33,223 bases of DNA, taken from contig JABGXW010000077.1 of assembly GCA_018675575.1 (NCBI GenBank), positions 1-33,223 of the forward strand. Direction: 5' to 3'. Below are positions 16,639 through 24,570 of this stretch, piece by piece. The DNA is from Bacteriovoracaceae bacterium. GTDB lineage: Bacteria; Bdellovibrionota; Bacteriovoracia; Bacteriovoracales; Bacteriovoracaceae. Within the stretch, counting starts at the first letter, position 1. Every line of letters begins with the position of its first letter. The translations under genes were made by a program, and so were the position numbers. Under the pieces are notes generated by a model that searched no databases, had not been told where the DNA came from, and was given only the letters and a program-made list of their open reading frames with translations.

Positions 16639-17500
16639 TAAAAATCATTATTGCCATCATGGGGATTAAGGCATGGGGAATTCGAACCAACGTCTCTAAT
16701 ATCCACTGATGACTAGAAAAAGAAGCCAATTCAAAATCAACATGAGCAATGATCCTAGCAAATGCTGTTATCCCTCCCCAAAAAGTCATTAAATACAGAA
16801 TTGAAATAGTTAAAAATGGAATAAATAATAATGAGGCTGCCAGCAGGTCAAAGACACCTGCCATAGTTAAAAATAGCTTTGCCGTTTCTTCTGAAGATCC
16901 AAAAACAATAACAATCATATCTATAAAAAGACCTGGAATTGGATAATATCCTATGGCAAAGAGGCCATGGCCTATAAAGGTACAAGCAATAATTATTTTT
17001 AAAATAATTTTATACTTCTTAATAATACTTGTTTTAAAAATCAACAGGTATGTCAATAAAGGTGTGGAAAATTGAATAACATGCTCTAGGAACATTCCGA
17101 AGTATAAGAATTTTTCTATTGTTTCAAGCAGAGCTAGGACTATAAGACTAAAAGATAAAATGATAAGATAAATACCCATCCATTTTTTTTTAGAGTTGAG
17201 TTTCCAGCAAAGAAATGAGCCCAATAAGTAAAAAATACCAACAACTTTTATCCCATATTGAATGAATTGATCTATATGCGGGTGAGTGACATATTGATGC
17301 CATGTAAGATTTGTGAAAGATTCAACGATAGGTTTTAGAAATTCTTCATTCCAAAAGATAGCACGATAAGGAGCATCCCAAAAGAGATGCTGCCAAGCTC
17401 GCCCCAAAAGCAAGCAGCTTAATGCCACCAACAAAACAACTTTTACCTTATTTGTTTTCCAATCAGTTTCTTGCATTAATAGTGAGTATAGAACCTTCAT
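16616..17500 (-). CDS. DoxX-like multi-pass membrane protein
   Basis: A protein of about 294 residues with around eight membrane segments. A central to C-terminal part reads FIGHGLFAIGYYPIPGLF, then LFLTMAGVFDLLAASLLFIP. That pattern of a GHG-containing helix followed by a Gly/Asp helix resembles DoxX-like inner-membrane proteins. No redox cofactor site is evident, and family assignment is tentative. The start is uncertain among ATG 17515, 17500 and 17476; 17500 is used because GGA lies six bases upstream. All of them overlap the 3' end of the phosphoesterase gene, implying coupled translation and a shared envelope function. Confidence 0.65.
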   Translation of the reverse strand: MKVLYSLLMQETDWKTNKVKVVLLVALSCLLLGRAWQHLFWDAPYRAIFWNEEFLKPIVESFTNLTWHQYVTHPHIDQFIQYGIKVVGIFYLLGSFLCWKLNSKKKWMGIYLIILSFSLIVLALLETIEKFLYFGMFLEHVIQFSTPLLTYLLIFKTSIIKKYKIILKIIIACTFIGHGLFAIGYYPIPGLFIDMIVIVFGSSEETAKLFLTMAGVFDLLAASLLFIPFLTISILYLMTFWGGITAFARIIAHVDFELASFSSHQWILETLVRIPHALIPMMAIMIFRNKKASI

Positions 17501-18728
17501 TTGGATTCCATACATCTAAATTTTCAGGTGCAGTAAAGACATCTTCAGGATTGATGCTACCAACGACTTCAGCATTATCAATTTTAATAGTCTGAATATC
17601 AATTTTATTTTGATAAACGTGGATCCATTTAAATTGATTAAAGCTACCAATGTCTCTAGTCCAAGACTTAGGATCATTATTTTTTCTAAGAGGGGCACCC
17701 CAACATCCTTCCCCTACATAAACAGTCCCATTTTCATCATCTCTTACAAATCCTTCTTCTGCATCTTTAGAGCTAGAAGGAGAAATGGGCCAAGTTGATT
17801 TTACCATATGTGAATCAGATTCTACGACCAGGTCCATACCGTATTTATAAAATAAAGGGGCCCAGAATTTATATTGATTTGTTCCTTCTTTTTTATTTTT
17901 TGTATGAGGTCTCATTGGTCTGTGATACTGAGCAAATTTAAAATTAACTTCTTTATGAGCTTCAAGATCTTCTTTGAGCCAAATCGTCTGATTTCCACCA
18001 ATTGATGATTCTGAATTTAAAACATAAACCCTCAATAAAGATTTGCCAAATGTAACTCCATAATAAACTTCTTGAGCAGTCCAAAATAATTTTTCTAAAA
18101 TATTATTTTCTTTTTCGTGATTCCCTCTAGTCATTAAAACAGGAGTCATTCTTCCATCAGTTGCAATTGTAGCTTGCCAATCATCTAGCCATTGCCACCA
18201 TTGCTTAGCTGAACCACGAGAAGTCATATCCCCGCCAAACATAACAGCGTGGGGCCGAAGCTTCGCTACTAATAAATTAGCTTTAAGCCTTGGTTCTCTA
18301 TTATTTCGAGAGTCTCCTCCGGCCACGATGGAGATAGGTTCCACCGGAGAATCAGATAATGTTTCAAACCAATATCGTTTTGAAACTCCTTGAGAATTAA
18401 CAACAACAAAATAATATTTTGTTTTCGCCTCAAGATTTCTAAGTTCAATAAATGCTGATTGAATTTTCTTATAATCCGAGTAAAACTGAGGTATTGCTCT
18501 GTATGCATATGCCTCTATATCTGTACCATGGTCAATTACATCATAATAAAATTTATTATGTTCTCTTTTTCCTTGGTAATAGTTCCAACCAATAACCATT
18601 GTTGATGCTGGATCGTTTCTAAGCATTAATCTAAACTGGCCAGGAACTCCGTGTTCAAGACTTGGGTCAAAACAAGAATTTAAAAGGAAAAGAAATAAAA
18701 GTATTAGATATTTTGAATTAAGTTTCAT
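17463..18728 (-). CDS. Purple acid phosphatase-like metallophosphoesterase lipoprotein
   Basis: A 421-residue protein with a lipoprotein signal peptide ending LLNSC, the lipid-modified Cys being residue 19. Residues 25-125 resemble the fibronectin-like N-terminal domain of purple acid phosphatases. The calcineurin-like catalytic domain then shows GGDSR (Asp139), GGDMT (Asp167), GNHE (Asn203-His204) and YHRPM (His269). The last metal motif, normally GHxH, reads SDSH (304-307): the first His is replaced by Asp305 while His307 remains. It probably hydrolyses phosphate esters at the cell surface or in the periplasm. GGAGAG precedes the ATG. It heads an operon with the DoxX-like gene. Confidence 0.9.
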   Translation of the reverse strand: MKLNSKYLILLFLFLLNSCFDPSLEHGVPGQFRLMLRNDPASTMVIGWNYYQGKREHNKFYYDVIDHGTDIEAYAYRAIPQFYSDYKKIQSAFIELRNLEAKTKYYFVVVNSQGVSKRYWFETLSDSPVEPISIVAGGDSRNNREPRLKANLLVAKLRPHAVMFGGDMTSRGSAKQWWQWLDDWQATIATDGRMTPVLMTRGNHEKENNILEKLFWTAQEVYYGVTFGKSLLRVYVLNSESSIGGNQTIWLKEDLEAHKEVNFKFAQYHRPMRPHTKNKKEGTNQYKFWAPLFYKYGMDLVVESDSHMVKSTWPISPSSSKDAEEGFVRDDENGTVYVGEGCWGAPLRKNNDPKSWTRDIGSFNQFKWIHVYQNKIDIQTIKIDNAEVVGSINPEDVFTAPENLDVWNPNEGSILTINARN

Positions 18729-18828
18729 GAACTCTCCATAGTTATGGATGGAATTCTAGAATAACCGCTTTTGTTTGTCTGTGATGTAAGATTAAGTAAG
18801 GATAAGTTGGTAATAAGTTCAGCGTAAT

Positions 18829-18853
18829 CCAAAAAGGGCGGATAAATCGCCCT
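18829..18853 (-). terminator. Intrinsic terminator of the subtilase gene
   Basis: Read on the minus strand, AGGGCG-ATTTATC-CGCCCT is followed by a T5 run (18831-18835). It starts about 25 bases past the subtilase stop. Confidence 0.75.
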
Positions 18854-18878
18854 CATTTATAACAAAATATATATCTTT

Positions 18879-20570
18879 TTAGTATTGAACTTGAATTTCC
18901 TCCACCAGAAATCCCCATTTAGAGATAGATCGATCTGATTTAAAAGTAACAATCATCGTATCTCCTTCTACATAGTCAGTGATATAATCATCTCCAGATC
19001 CAGAGACCTTATCAACATTTTGCCTTGAACTATTCGCAACTTGCAGATAATCATAATTATTTTCAAGATCATATTTCTTCACCTTGAGTCTCATATATTT
19101 TACATTCGCAATTGTATACTCTTGAACTTGAGATATATCATTGCCATAAGGATGTGCTGATTCCCATGCCTGATTTAGTTTAATTGTTACCCAAGCACCT
19201 GGCTTTGGCCCATTTCTTACTGGCCGGTCATCATTTAATAAATTAAGAGCATCTACACGTCCACCATTAACCGTTTTACCTCTTAGGGCAGTAACAGGAA
19301 CTGAGGTTGCCATTAATCTTTCTCTTACTTCTAAAACTGGAAGCCTACCTTCCTTAGCTAAAAGTAATCCTAGAACTCCTGAAACATGAGGTGTTGCCAT
19401 AGACGTACCAGAGTAAACTTTGTATCCACCATCTTTAACTGTTGATAAAATTTTATGTCCCGGGGCGGCTATATGAACTGTTGCTCTTCCGTAACATGAG
19501 AATGAGGCCAACCCATTTTTTGCAGTGAGAGCTGCAACAGAAATGACATTATCAACATCATAGTTTGAAGGATAATGTGGACTAGAATCATTATTAGAGG
19601 AGGAGTTTCCCGCTGCTGCAGTAAAAAGAATTCCGGCATCTTTTGCTCTCGTAATAGCATCTTCCAAGGCCTGCGAACGTCCCCCGCCTCCCCATGAATT
19701 GGACATAAGATCAACATTCATTTTTGTTGCATAATCAATCGCCTTGATTGCGCCTTCTGTGGAACCTGATCCAGAATCTGTTAAGAATTTAATGGCCATA
19801 ATTTTCACATCTGCCATCACACCCGCAACACCGATTCCATTGTCATGACTTGCTCCAATAGTTCCAGAACAATGTGTACCATGACTATGACCATCTATTG
19901 GATCACCGTCATTATTAGCAAAATCGTAACCGTACACATCATCTACATATCCATTACCATCATCATCTACGCCAGCTGTTCCATTTTGCTCAGCTTTATT
20001 GACCCACATTTGGTCCTTTAAATCAGGATGATTGTAATCAACACCAGTATCAATAACAGCAATAGTTACTGCTCTTGAACCTTTGGTAATATCCCATGCA
20101 TTTAATGCATTTACGTCTGCACCAGCAACGCCTGTGCTACCACCAGGCTCATTGCTTCCATCATTATGTAACCCCCAAAGATCACCAAATTTTGGATCAT
20201 TAGGAGTATAATTTAATTGAGTTTGAGTTGATTTTATCATGGCATTAAGGGAAAACTCTTCAACCGGTTTAACAATTGAATAAACAAAATTCGGTTCTGC
20301 ATATTCCACTGATGGATCTTGATTAAGCTTCCTAATGACTCGGTGCACCAGTCTCTGGTCAATGGACTTTACTACTACAAACTCACCAAAGGAAACATCA
20401 ATTGGTCTTTGATATTCAACTCCAAAAGATTTTAGGTTTTTCATAAAAGATTTTGAATTTTTGAGTTTAACGATTAATTCACCTGGTACAGTTTTAACCG
20501 TCGCAATACTGGCACTTGTGGCCATTAAACTTCCGCCCAATAAAATTGACTTCAGAAAATTAATACCCAT
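18879..20570 (-). CDS. Secreted subtilisin-like (S8) serine protease with C-terminal CUB-like domain
   Basis: A 563-residue secreted endopeptidase. It has an N-terminal signal sequence (to about 24) and an inhibitor-I9-like propeptide (about 28-100, GELIVKLKNS to VEYAEPNFVY). The S8 domain follows with catalytic Asp174 (AVIDTGVDYNHP), His230 (DGHSHGTHCSG), oxyanion Asn322 (AAAGNSSSN) and Ser390 (SGTSMATPH). The last 120 residues (KKYDLENNYDYLQVANS, ITDYVEGDTMIVTFKSD, WGFLVEEIQV) look like a CUB-type beta-sandwich that often aids substrate or surface binding. A DxDxDG-like Asp-rich loop at 201-210 suggests calcium binding. GGGAGGGAG precedes the ATG. Monocistronic, with its own promoter and terminator. 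It likely digests extracellular or prey protein; that role is inferred. Confidence 0.95.
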   Translation of the reverse strand: MGINFLKSILLGGSLMATSASIATVKTVPGELIVKLKNSKSFMKNLKSFGVEYQRPIDVSFGEFVVVKSIDQRLVHRVIRKLNQDPSVEYAEPNFVYSIVKPVEEFSLNAMIKSTQTQLNYTPNDPKFGDLWGLHNDGSNEPGGSTGVAGADVNALNAWDITKGSRAVTIAVIDTGVDYNHPDLKDQMWVNKAEQNGTAGVDDDGNGYVDDVYGYDFANNDGDPIDGHSHGTHCSGTIGASHDNGIGVAGVMADVKIMAIKFLTDSGSGSTEGAIKAIDYATKMNVDLMSNSWGGGGRSQALEDAITRAKDAGILFTAAAGNSSSNNDSSPHYPSNYDVDNVISVAALTAKNGLASFSCYGRATVHIAAPGHKILSTVKDGGYKVYSGTSMATPHVSGVLGLLLAKEGRLPVLEVRERLMATSVPVTALRGKTVNGGRVDALNLLNDDRPVRNGPKPGAWVTIKLNQAWESAHPYGNDISQVQEYTIANVKYMRLKVKKYDLENNYDYLQVANSSRQNVDKVSGSGDDYITDYVEGDTMIVTFKSDRSISKWGFLVEEIQVQY

Positions 20571-20646
20571 AAACTCCCTCCCTAGAGTTAAGCAACCGAT
20601 TCCTTCAGTAACTTAATAATATTCTTGCTTCAAATATAACTACTTA

Positions 20647-20669
20647 ACAGAGTAAAATAGTGACTCTGT
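20647..20669 (-). promoter_or_regulatory. Hairpin in the predicted 5' leader of the subtilase mRNA
   Basis: A seven-base inverted repeat, ACAGAGT-N9-ACTCTGT, lies between the predicted -10 (20697-20702) and the subtilase start at 20570. No T-run follows, so it could be an RNA stem-loop or a protein site rather than a terminator. Confidence 0.45.
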
Positions 20670-20696
20670 GCTCACCTATACAGGGAAATTAATTCC

Positions 20697-20725
20697 ATTA
20701 TAGTGCATTGTTTCTCCCTTACGAA
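20697..20725 (-). promoter_or_regulatory. Likely promoter of the subtilase gene
   Basis: On the minus strand a perfect -10 TATAAT (20702-20697) lies 17 bases after TTCGTA (20725-20720), a weak -35. Transcription would start near 20690, giving a leader of about 120 bases. A weak -35 together with an overlapping inverted repeat suggests regulation. Confidence 0.5.
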
Positions 20726-20738
20726 GTTTTGGGAGAAA
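20711..20738. promoter_or_regulatory. Inverted repeat (operator candidate) between subtilase and PilZ-like genes
   Basis: TTTCTCCC (20711-20718) and GGGAGAAA (20731-20738) form a perfect eight-base inverted repeat with a 12-base spacer, centred on the predicted -35 of the subtilase promoter. It sits in the only intergenic space between two divergent genes, as an operator would. Confidence 0.45.
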
Positions 20739-20793
20739 ATGTTAGAATAGTGAAAGTAAAGAGAGTTAATTTAGATTTAAATGGGAATAACTG

Positions 20794-21480
20794 ATGATGA
20801 TACACGGGAACTCGCAAGATCCAGTAATTATAAAAAAAATAAACGTCAAAATTTGGCATTTAAGAGATGAGATCAAGGCCACAGTTGAGGAAAGAATTAA
20901 AAATAATCCTGACGAGAAAAGTCTATCAATAGATGATCTCGTTGAGGAATACAAATTACCTCCTGCCACAGGACCTGTTCCAGGACTTTCAATAGCACCA
21001 GATGAAGCAGACACAGAAGAGCAGGCCGAAGGTGAAGGTGAAAATGCAGATGAAGATACTAAAGCTTCTGATACTCCAATTACTATTAAGCAAAGAATAC
21101 CTAAACTACCTGAAGATAAAATTATTCTTGGGACCGCTGTTCTTGGAGAACTCGATATAGATCATCTTTATCTTTTCACAAATAAACAATTTTTAGCTGG
21201 ACAGTCTGTTGTTGTAGAATTCGTGGTCCCTAAAAGATTTGTCATTAATGCAGACGTCAGTTTCTCACGAGCTTATAATATGCAAAGTAGAATCATATCT
21301 GATGGGAAACTCCCTTTCAGAACAGGTCTTAAATTTACCTTTCTTAAGGCAGGGGAACGTACGTTGTTGAGAAATTTCATTCTATCAGTTGAGCCTGTAA
21401 TTCCTGCGCCATCAGTAGACATGAAGAAGCTTGCCAAGAAAGAAGACGACTTTGATGAGTTGGACGATTTCGACCTTTAA
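20794..21480 (+). CDS. PilZ-like domain protein
   Basis: A 228-residue soluble protein. Residues 1-45 are charged and helical. About 46-85 is an acidic Glu/Asp/Ala-rich linker. About 105-200 has the beta-rich pattern of PilZ domains (LFTNKQFLAGQSVVVEFVVP, then FRTGLKFTFLKAGERTLLRNFI), and the last 15 residues are acidic. PilZ domains typically bind cyclic-di-GMP through RxxxR and (D/N)xSxxG motifs. Neither is clear here, so this may be a non-binding variant acting through protein contact. ATG 20794 or 20797 may be used. It is divergent from the subtilase gene and ends one base before the convergent exbD gene. Confidence 0.55.
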   Translation: MMIHGNSQDPVIIKKINVKIWHLRDEIKATVEERIKNNPDEKSLSIDDLVEEYKLPPATGPVPGLSIAPDEADTEEQAEGEGENADEDTKASDTPITIKQRIPKLPEDKIILGTAVLGELDIDHLYLFTNKQFLAGQSVVVEFVVPKRFVINADVSFSRAYNMQSRIISDGKLPFRTGLKFTFLKAGERTLLRNFILSVEPVIPAPSVDMKKLAKKEDDFDELDDFDL

Positions 21481-21891
21481 TTATTTAGTCTCAGTAGCAA
21501 TCGCAAAACGTATTGCGCCAGCACCTCTGGCGATATCCATGACTGTAACTGCCACGCCAAGTTTAGAAGCCTGATCCCCCTCTAAGATCACAAGGTCAGT
21601 TTTCGCATTCTTCAAAGCTTCGGAGATAGTTTGTTTAAGGTTTTCAAAATTAGCTTTTTGACCTTGAACTGAAACCTCCCCCTCACTCCCAAGGGATACA
21701 ATAATTGCATCTGAAGATTCTTTAGTCCCTTTTACAGTTGAGTCGGGAAGATCAATATCTAAACCAGACTCTAAAGAGACTGATGAAGTTACCATAAAGA
21801 TAATTAAAAGAACTAACATGATATCAATCAACGGCGTCATATTTATATCCGCTAAAATCTCTTCATCATTATCATTTAAATTAAAGGCCAT
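21481..21891 (-). CDS. ExbD/TolR-type biopolymer transport protein
   Basis: A 136-residue protein with one N-terminal membrane helix carrying the proton-path Asp23 in the MTPLIDIMLVLLIIFMVTS motif of ExbD/TolR, then a small periplasmic domain. With an ExbB/TolQ partner it forms a proton-driven inner-membrane motor that energises outer-membrane transport or envelope constriction. It lies 18 bases after the ExbB-like gene in the same operon. It is tail-to-tail with the PilZ-like gene with no space and no visible terminator. No TonB or TolA gene is adjacent, so whether it serves TonB-type uptake, Tol or a motility-type motor is undecided. Confidence 0.92.
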   Translation of the reverse strand: MAFNLNDNDEEILADINMTPLIDIMLVLLIIFMVTSSVSLESGLDIDLPDSTVKGTKESSDAIIVSLGSEGEVSVQGQKANFENLKQTISEALKNAKTDLVILEGDQASKLGVAVTVMDIARGAGAIRFAIATETK

Positions 21892-21909
21892 ATATAATCC
21901 GCATCAACT

Positions 21910-22509
21910 TTATAGTAGGTCACCGAGATCATCTAACTTAATTTTAAAATCAAGAATTGCTGCCGTAAGTTTTGTTTGAAAAAAGTTGTAAAAAACGACA
22001 GCTATAACGGCAACAAGAATACCTGCTGCAGTTGCGATAAGGGCCTCACTTAAACCTGAAGCAACAACTGCAAACCCACTTTTGCCAGCGACTGCGATGG
22101 ATTGAAATGATTTAATAATACCAACGACTGTTCCAAACAATCCTATAAATGGAGCTGAACTACCAATAGTTCCTAAGATCCAAAGCGAAGATTTTAACCC
22201 TTCTCTTGTTTCAAGAAGTCTTCTTTCAATTCTAGCCGCCCAAACATCTTCGCCAGACTCTTTTCCTTCAAGAACTGAAAGAAATGGAACAGAAACATAA
22301 GGATGAGCAGTGAGGCAGAGTCCCTTTGCTTCATGACATTTTCCATCTTGAATAAGTTCATATGCTTTATTTGTGATCTGTAGATATTGCCTTTTAAAGT
22401 TTTTCATAAAAAAAAATTTTTGGATCGCAACAATCCAAACTGTCAAAGAACAAAATAAAAGTGGATACATAATAAAACCACCATCATTGAGAATATTTAG
22501 AAAGCTCAT
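21910..22509 (-). CDS. ExbB/TolQ/MotA-type proton channel protein
   Basis: A 199-residue protein with three membrane helices: about 12-30, then a pair in the C-terminal half (LWILGTIGSSAPFIGLFGTV and ALIATAAGILVAVIAVVFYN). GLFGTVVGIIKSFQSIA and ASGLSEALIATAAGI are the hallmark motifs of ExbB/TolQ proteins. It forms the pentameric channel around the ExbD-like dimer encoded just downstream. GAGG precedes the ATG. It is divergent from the DUF4340-like gene, with about 90 bases between them. Confidence 0.93.
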   Translation of the reverse strand: MSFLNILNDGGFIMYPLLFCSLTVWIVAIQKFFFMKNFKRQYLQITNKAYELIQDGKCHEAKGLCLTAHPYVSVPFLSVLEGKESGEDVWAARIERRLLETREGLKSSLWILGTIGSSAPFIGLFGTVVGIIKSFQSIAVAGKSGFAVVASGLSEALIATAAGILVAVIAVVFYNFFQTKLTAAILDFKIKLDDLGDLL

Positions 22510-22601
22510 GACTCGCCTCGCTATAATTATTTCTATACTCTATCATCTCTATACTTACACCGTTTATCAAGATAGCATTTACTTTGTTTAATAGGAAATT
22601 T

Positions 22602-23651
22602 ATGATTTTAAAACTCGCTTCTAATCGAATTAATACCTCTAATGGGCTTACGCTCTTTTTTGCTATTATTCTTGCTTTTAGTGGACTTTACAGTGAGTTC
22701 TTTCAAGCACCTACAAAAGACAATCAAGAGTTTCATAAAAACCTTTTCCTTTTTCAAGAAGATGATATTGCGAACATTGACCAAGTACTTATCCATAATA
22801 GATTAGGAGATTTTGTTATAAAAAGAAAACCTGGCTCATTTGCTAATATTTGGGAGTTATCAGAGCCTAGACAACTTCCCGCTTCTCAACCTGTAGTTAA
22901 TAGAATTTTACGAACATTAAGGGGGATTAGAATTAGAAAGTTTTATCCAAAAGGTTCAATCAATCTTGCAAACTTCTCCTTAGATGCTCCAAGGATGTAT
23001 TTTGAGTTATTTAATAAAGACGGCCCAAAAGTAAAAATTTATTTTGGACTTGTAAATCCTATTGATAACTCAACCTACTTAATGACTTCAGATAAAGATA
23101 GTATTTACCATATAGATAGTTTAAATACATCAGTTGAAAAACTAGGTCTTTCAGACTTTGTTGATTCTCATATTTTTTCTTTCAGTAAAAAACAGCTAAC
23201 TTCAATAAAGATTTTTCGTGGTTCAAACACTCAAGTAAATCCACTAAATCCACAGTTGAGTGTTCTCCATGGGCCTAAAGGTTATAAAAATAAATCGGGT
23301 CTTTTGCTCGAACCAAATAAGGTTGAAAAATACCTTTCAGAACTCCTCGCATTAAAGTCTATTTATATTTTAGATAAGATCACAGAGAAATTAGCAAACA
23401 AATTAGATTCTATACTCTCAAAGCCCTTTTATACTGTACAGGTTAAGACAACATCCGGTGAAGATATTACATATACCATTAGTACAGTGGTCTCCAATTT
23501 ACCTGATCTTAAAATTGATAAAAAACAAACCTTTATAATTAAAGCATCTAACAGGAAGTATCCCACAATCCTCGATCGAACTAACTTTAAGCTATTTGGT
23601 ATGAAGAGTTCAGCATTAAAAGAACTTCCTTTTAAGAAACTTTTTTACTAG
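22602..23651 (+). CDS. DUF4340-like membrane-anchored protein
   Basis: A 349-residue protein with one N-terminal membrane helix (about 15-32, GLTLFFAIILAFSGLYSEFF) and a large periplasmic region. Features such as VLIHNRLGDFVIKRKPGSF-x-x-IWELSEPRQLPA, with a later WELSEP/D-type beta repeat, match the DUF4340 pattern. DUF4340 proteins often accompany GldF/GldG-type ABC transporters linked to gliding or envelope biogenesis; no ABC gene is seen here. ATG 22602 is chosen over TTG 22584 because AGGA lies just upstream. It is divergent from the ExbB/ExbD operon. Family assignment is moderately confident, function unknown. Confidence 0.65.
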   Translation: MILKLASNRINTSNGLTLFFAIILAFSGLYSEFFQAPTKDNQEFHKNLFLFQEDDIANIDQVLIHNRLGDFVIKRKPGSFANIWELSEPRQLPASQPVVNRILRTLRGIRIRKFYPKGSINLANFSLDAPRMYFELFNKDGPKVKIYFGLVNPIDNSTYLMTSDKDSIYHIDSLNTSVEKLGLSDFVDSHIFSFSKKQLTSIKIFRGSNTQVNPLNPQLSVLHGPKGYKNKSGLLLEPNKVEKYLSELLALKSIYILDKITEKLANKLDSILSKPFYTVQVKTTSGEDITYTISTVVSNLPDLKIDKKQTFIIKASNRKYPTILDRTNFKLFGMKSSALKELPFKKLFY

Positions 23652-23675
23652 AAACCATACTGACTTGTAAAATTG

Positions 23676-23702
23676 ATGCTCTAAGAACATAGATTAGAGC
23701 AT
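23676..23702 (+). terminator. Possible weak terminator after the DUF4340-like gene
   Basis: A perfect nine-base inverted repeat, ATGCTCTAA-N9-TTAGAGCAT, starts 25 bases after the stop at 23651. It lacks a T-run (AATTAGC follows), so termination would be inefficient or factor-assisted. Confidence 0.4.
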
Positions 23703-23852
23703 AATTAGCACTTGCAACAAAAAGATAAATATATTCATTAATCATTTAGATTAGATACAAGGCTTTCACCACCTCCACCAGAATAGACTCGTTGATTTGT
23801 TTTTGTTCTCTATTTTATTTGATATGATAGTCCAACTAGATAAGGTTCAAGA

Positions 23853-24569
23853 ATGAAAAAACAAAAATATAAAAGAAGTAGGAAGAAATCTTCAAAGTCA
23901 GAAGAATCATTTCCTTTAAGTTTTATTTTAGGAATTGTGTTCTTAGTATTTGTTGTTTACAAAATTTTACCATCCTATTTATTTATAACTAGACCAACGC
24001 CAAACTCAATCTCTTTAACCGATCCAGATACGTCAATTAGTCCCGTTCAAATCAACTTAACTCCTGAAGAGTTTGATGAAAATATAATTGATGATATTTT
24101 AATTGATGGAAAAATAATTAAAATTAAACCAGTTGCCAAATATGAAATAAGTGCAAGAGTTGTCAGTAAGAGAAACTATACAGAAAAATGGGATGGTAAG
24201 CTGATGCCAGTGGATTTGGCACTTGTTTGGGGAGATTTGGCCAAAGAAGAACACCATCAGTTTATGACTTATAGACATTCTGACAGGTATTTCAGCTGGA
24301 ATAGCACTGGAAAAGCAAAACTGAATAAAAAGTATATTATTTCTCATTCTGCTAATGTTCATTTTATATCTGCAAACAAAAATATTGAAAATGCCCTCTT
24401 AACTACTGATATCGACGAGAATGTCAAAATTATAGGCTACCTTGTCGATATAACTGGCCCAGGTGGAGACTCTAAGCGTACGAGTCTGAGTCGAGAAGAT
24501 AATGGTAGCGGTGCATGTGAAAATGTATATATCCAAAAATTGAAAATCGGTAAGGAAGTATTTCAATAG
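23853..24569 (+). CDS. Membrane-anchored protein of a conserved unknown family
   Basis: A 238-residue protein with a very basic N-terminus (KKQKYKRSRKKSSK) and a single membrane helix (about 23-43). Its extracytoplasmic domain holds a pattern I recognise from a widespread uncharacterised family: YEISARVVSKRNY, PVDLALVWGDLA, HSANVHFISAN, IIGYLVDITGP and SLSREDNGSGACENVYI. Two His (HHQ, HSDR), the HSAN motif and Cys in GACE are the most family-like positions. AAGG sits seven bases before the ATG. It is alone on the plus strand and followed after one base by a broken beta-propeller gene. Function unknown; I know no experimental role for the family. Confidence 0.7.
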   Translation: MKKQKYKRSRKKSSKSEESFPLSFILGIVFLVFVVYKILPSYLFITRPTPNSISLTDPDTSISPVQINLTPEEFDENIIDDILIDGKIIKIKPVAKYEISARVVSKRNYTEKWDGKLMPVDLALVWGDLAKEEHHQFMTYRHSDRYFSWNSTGKAKLNKKYIISHSANVHFISANKNIENALLTTDIDENVKIIGYLVDITGPGGDSKRTSLSREDNGSGACENVYIQKLKIGKEVFQ

Positions 24570-24570
24570 A

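Noticed and set aside
23738-23809. Minus-strand peptide tail (VYSGGGGESLVSNLND then stop) in the gap before 23853
   Set aside because: Only 23 open codons and no start or ribosome binding site; too short to call a gene remnant, although it reads like a protein C-terminus.
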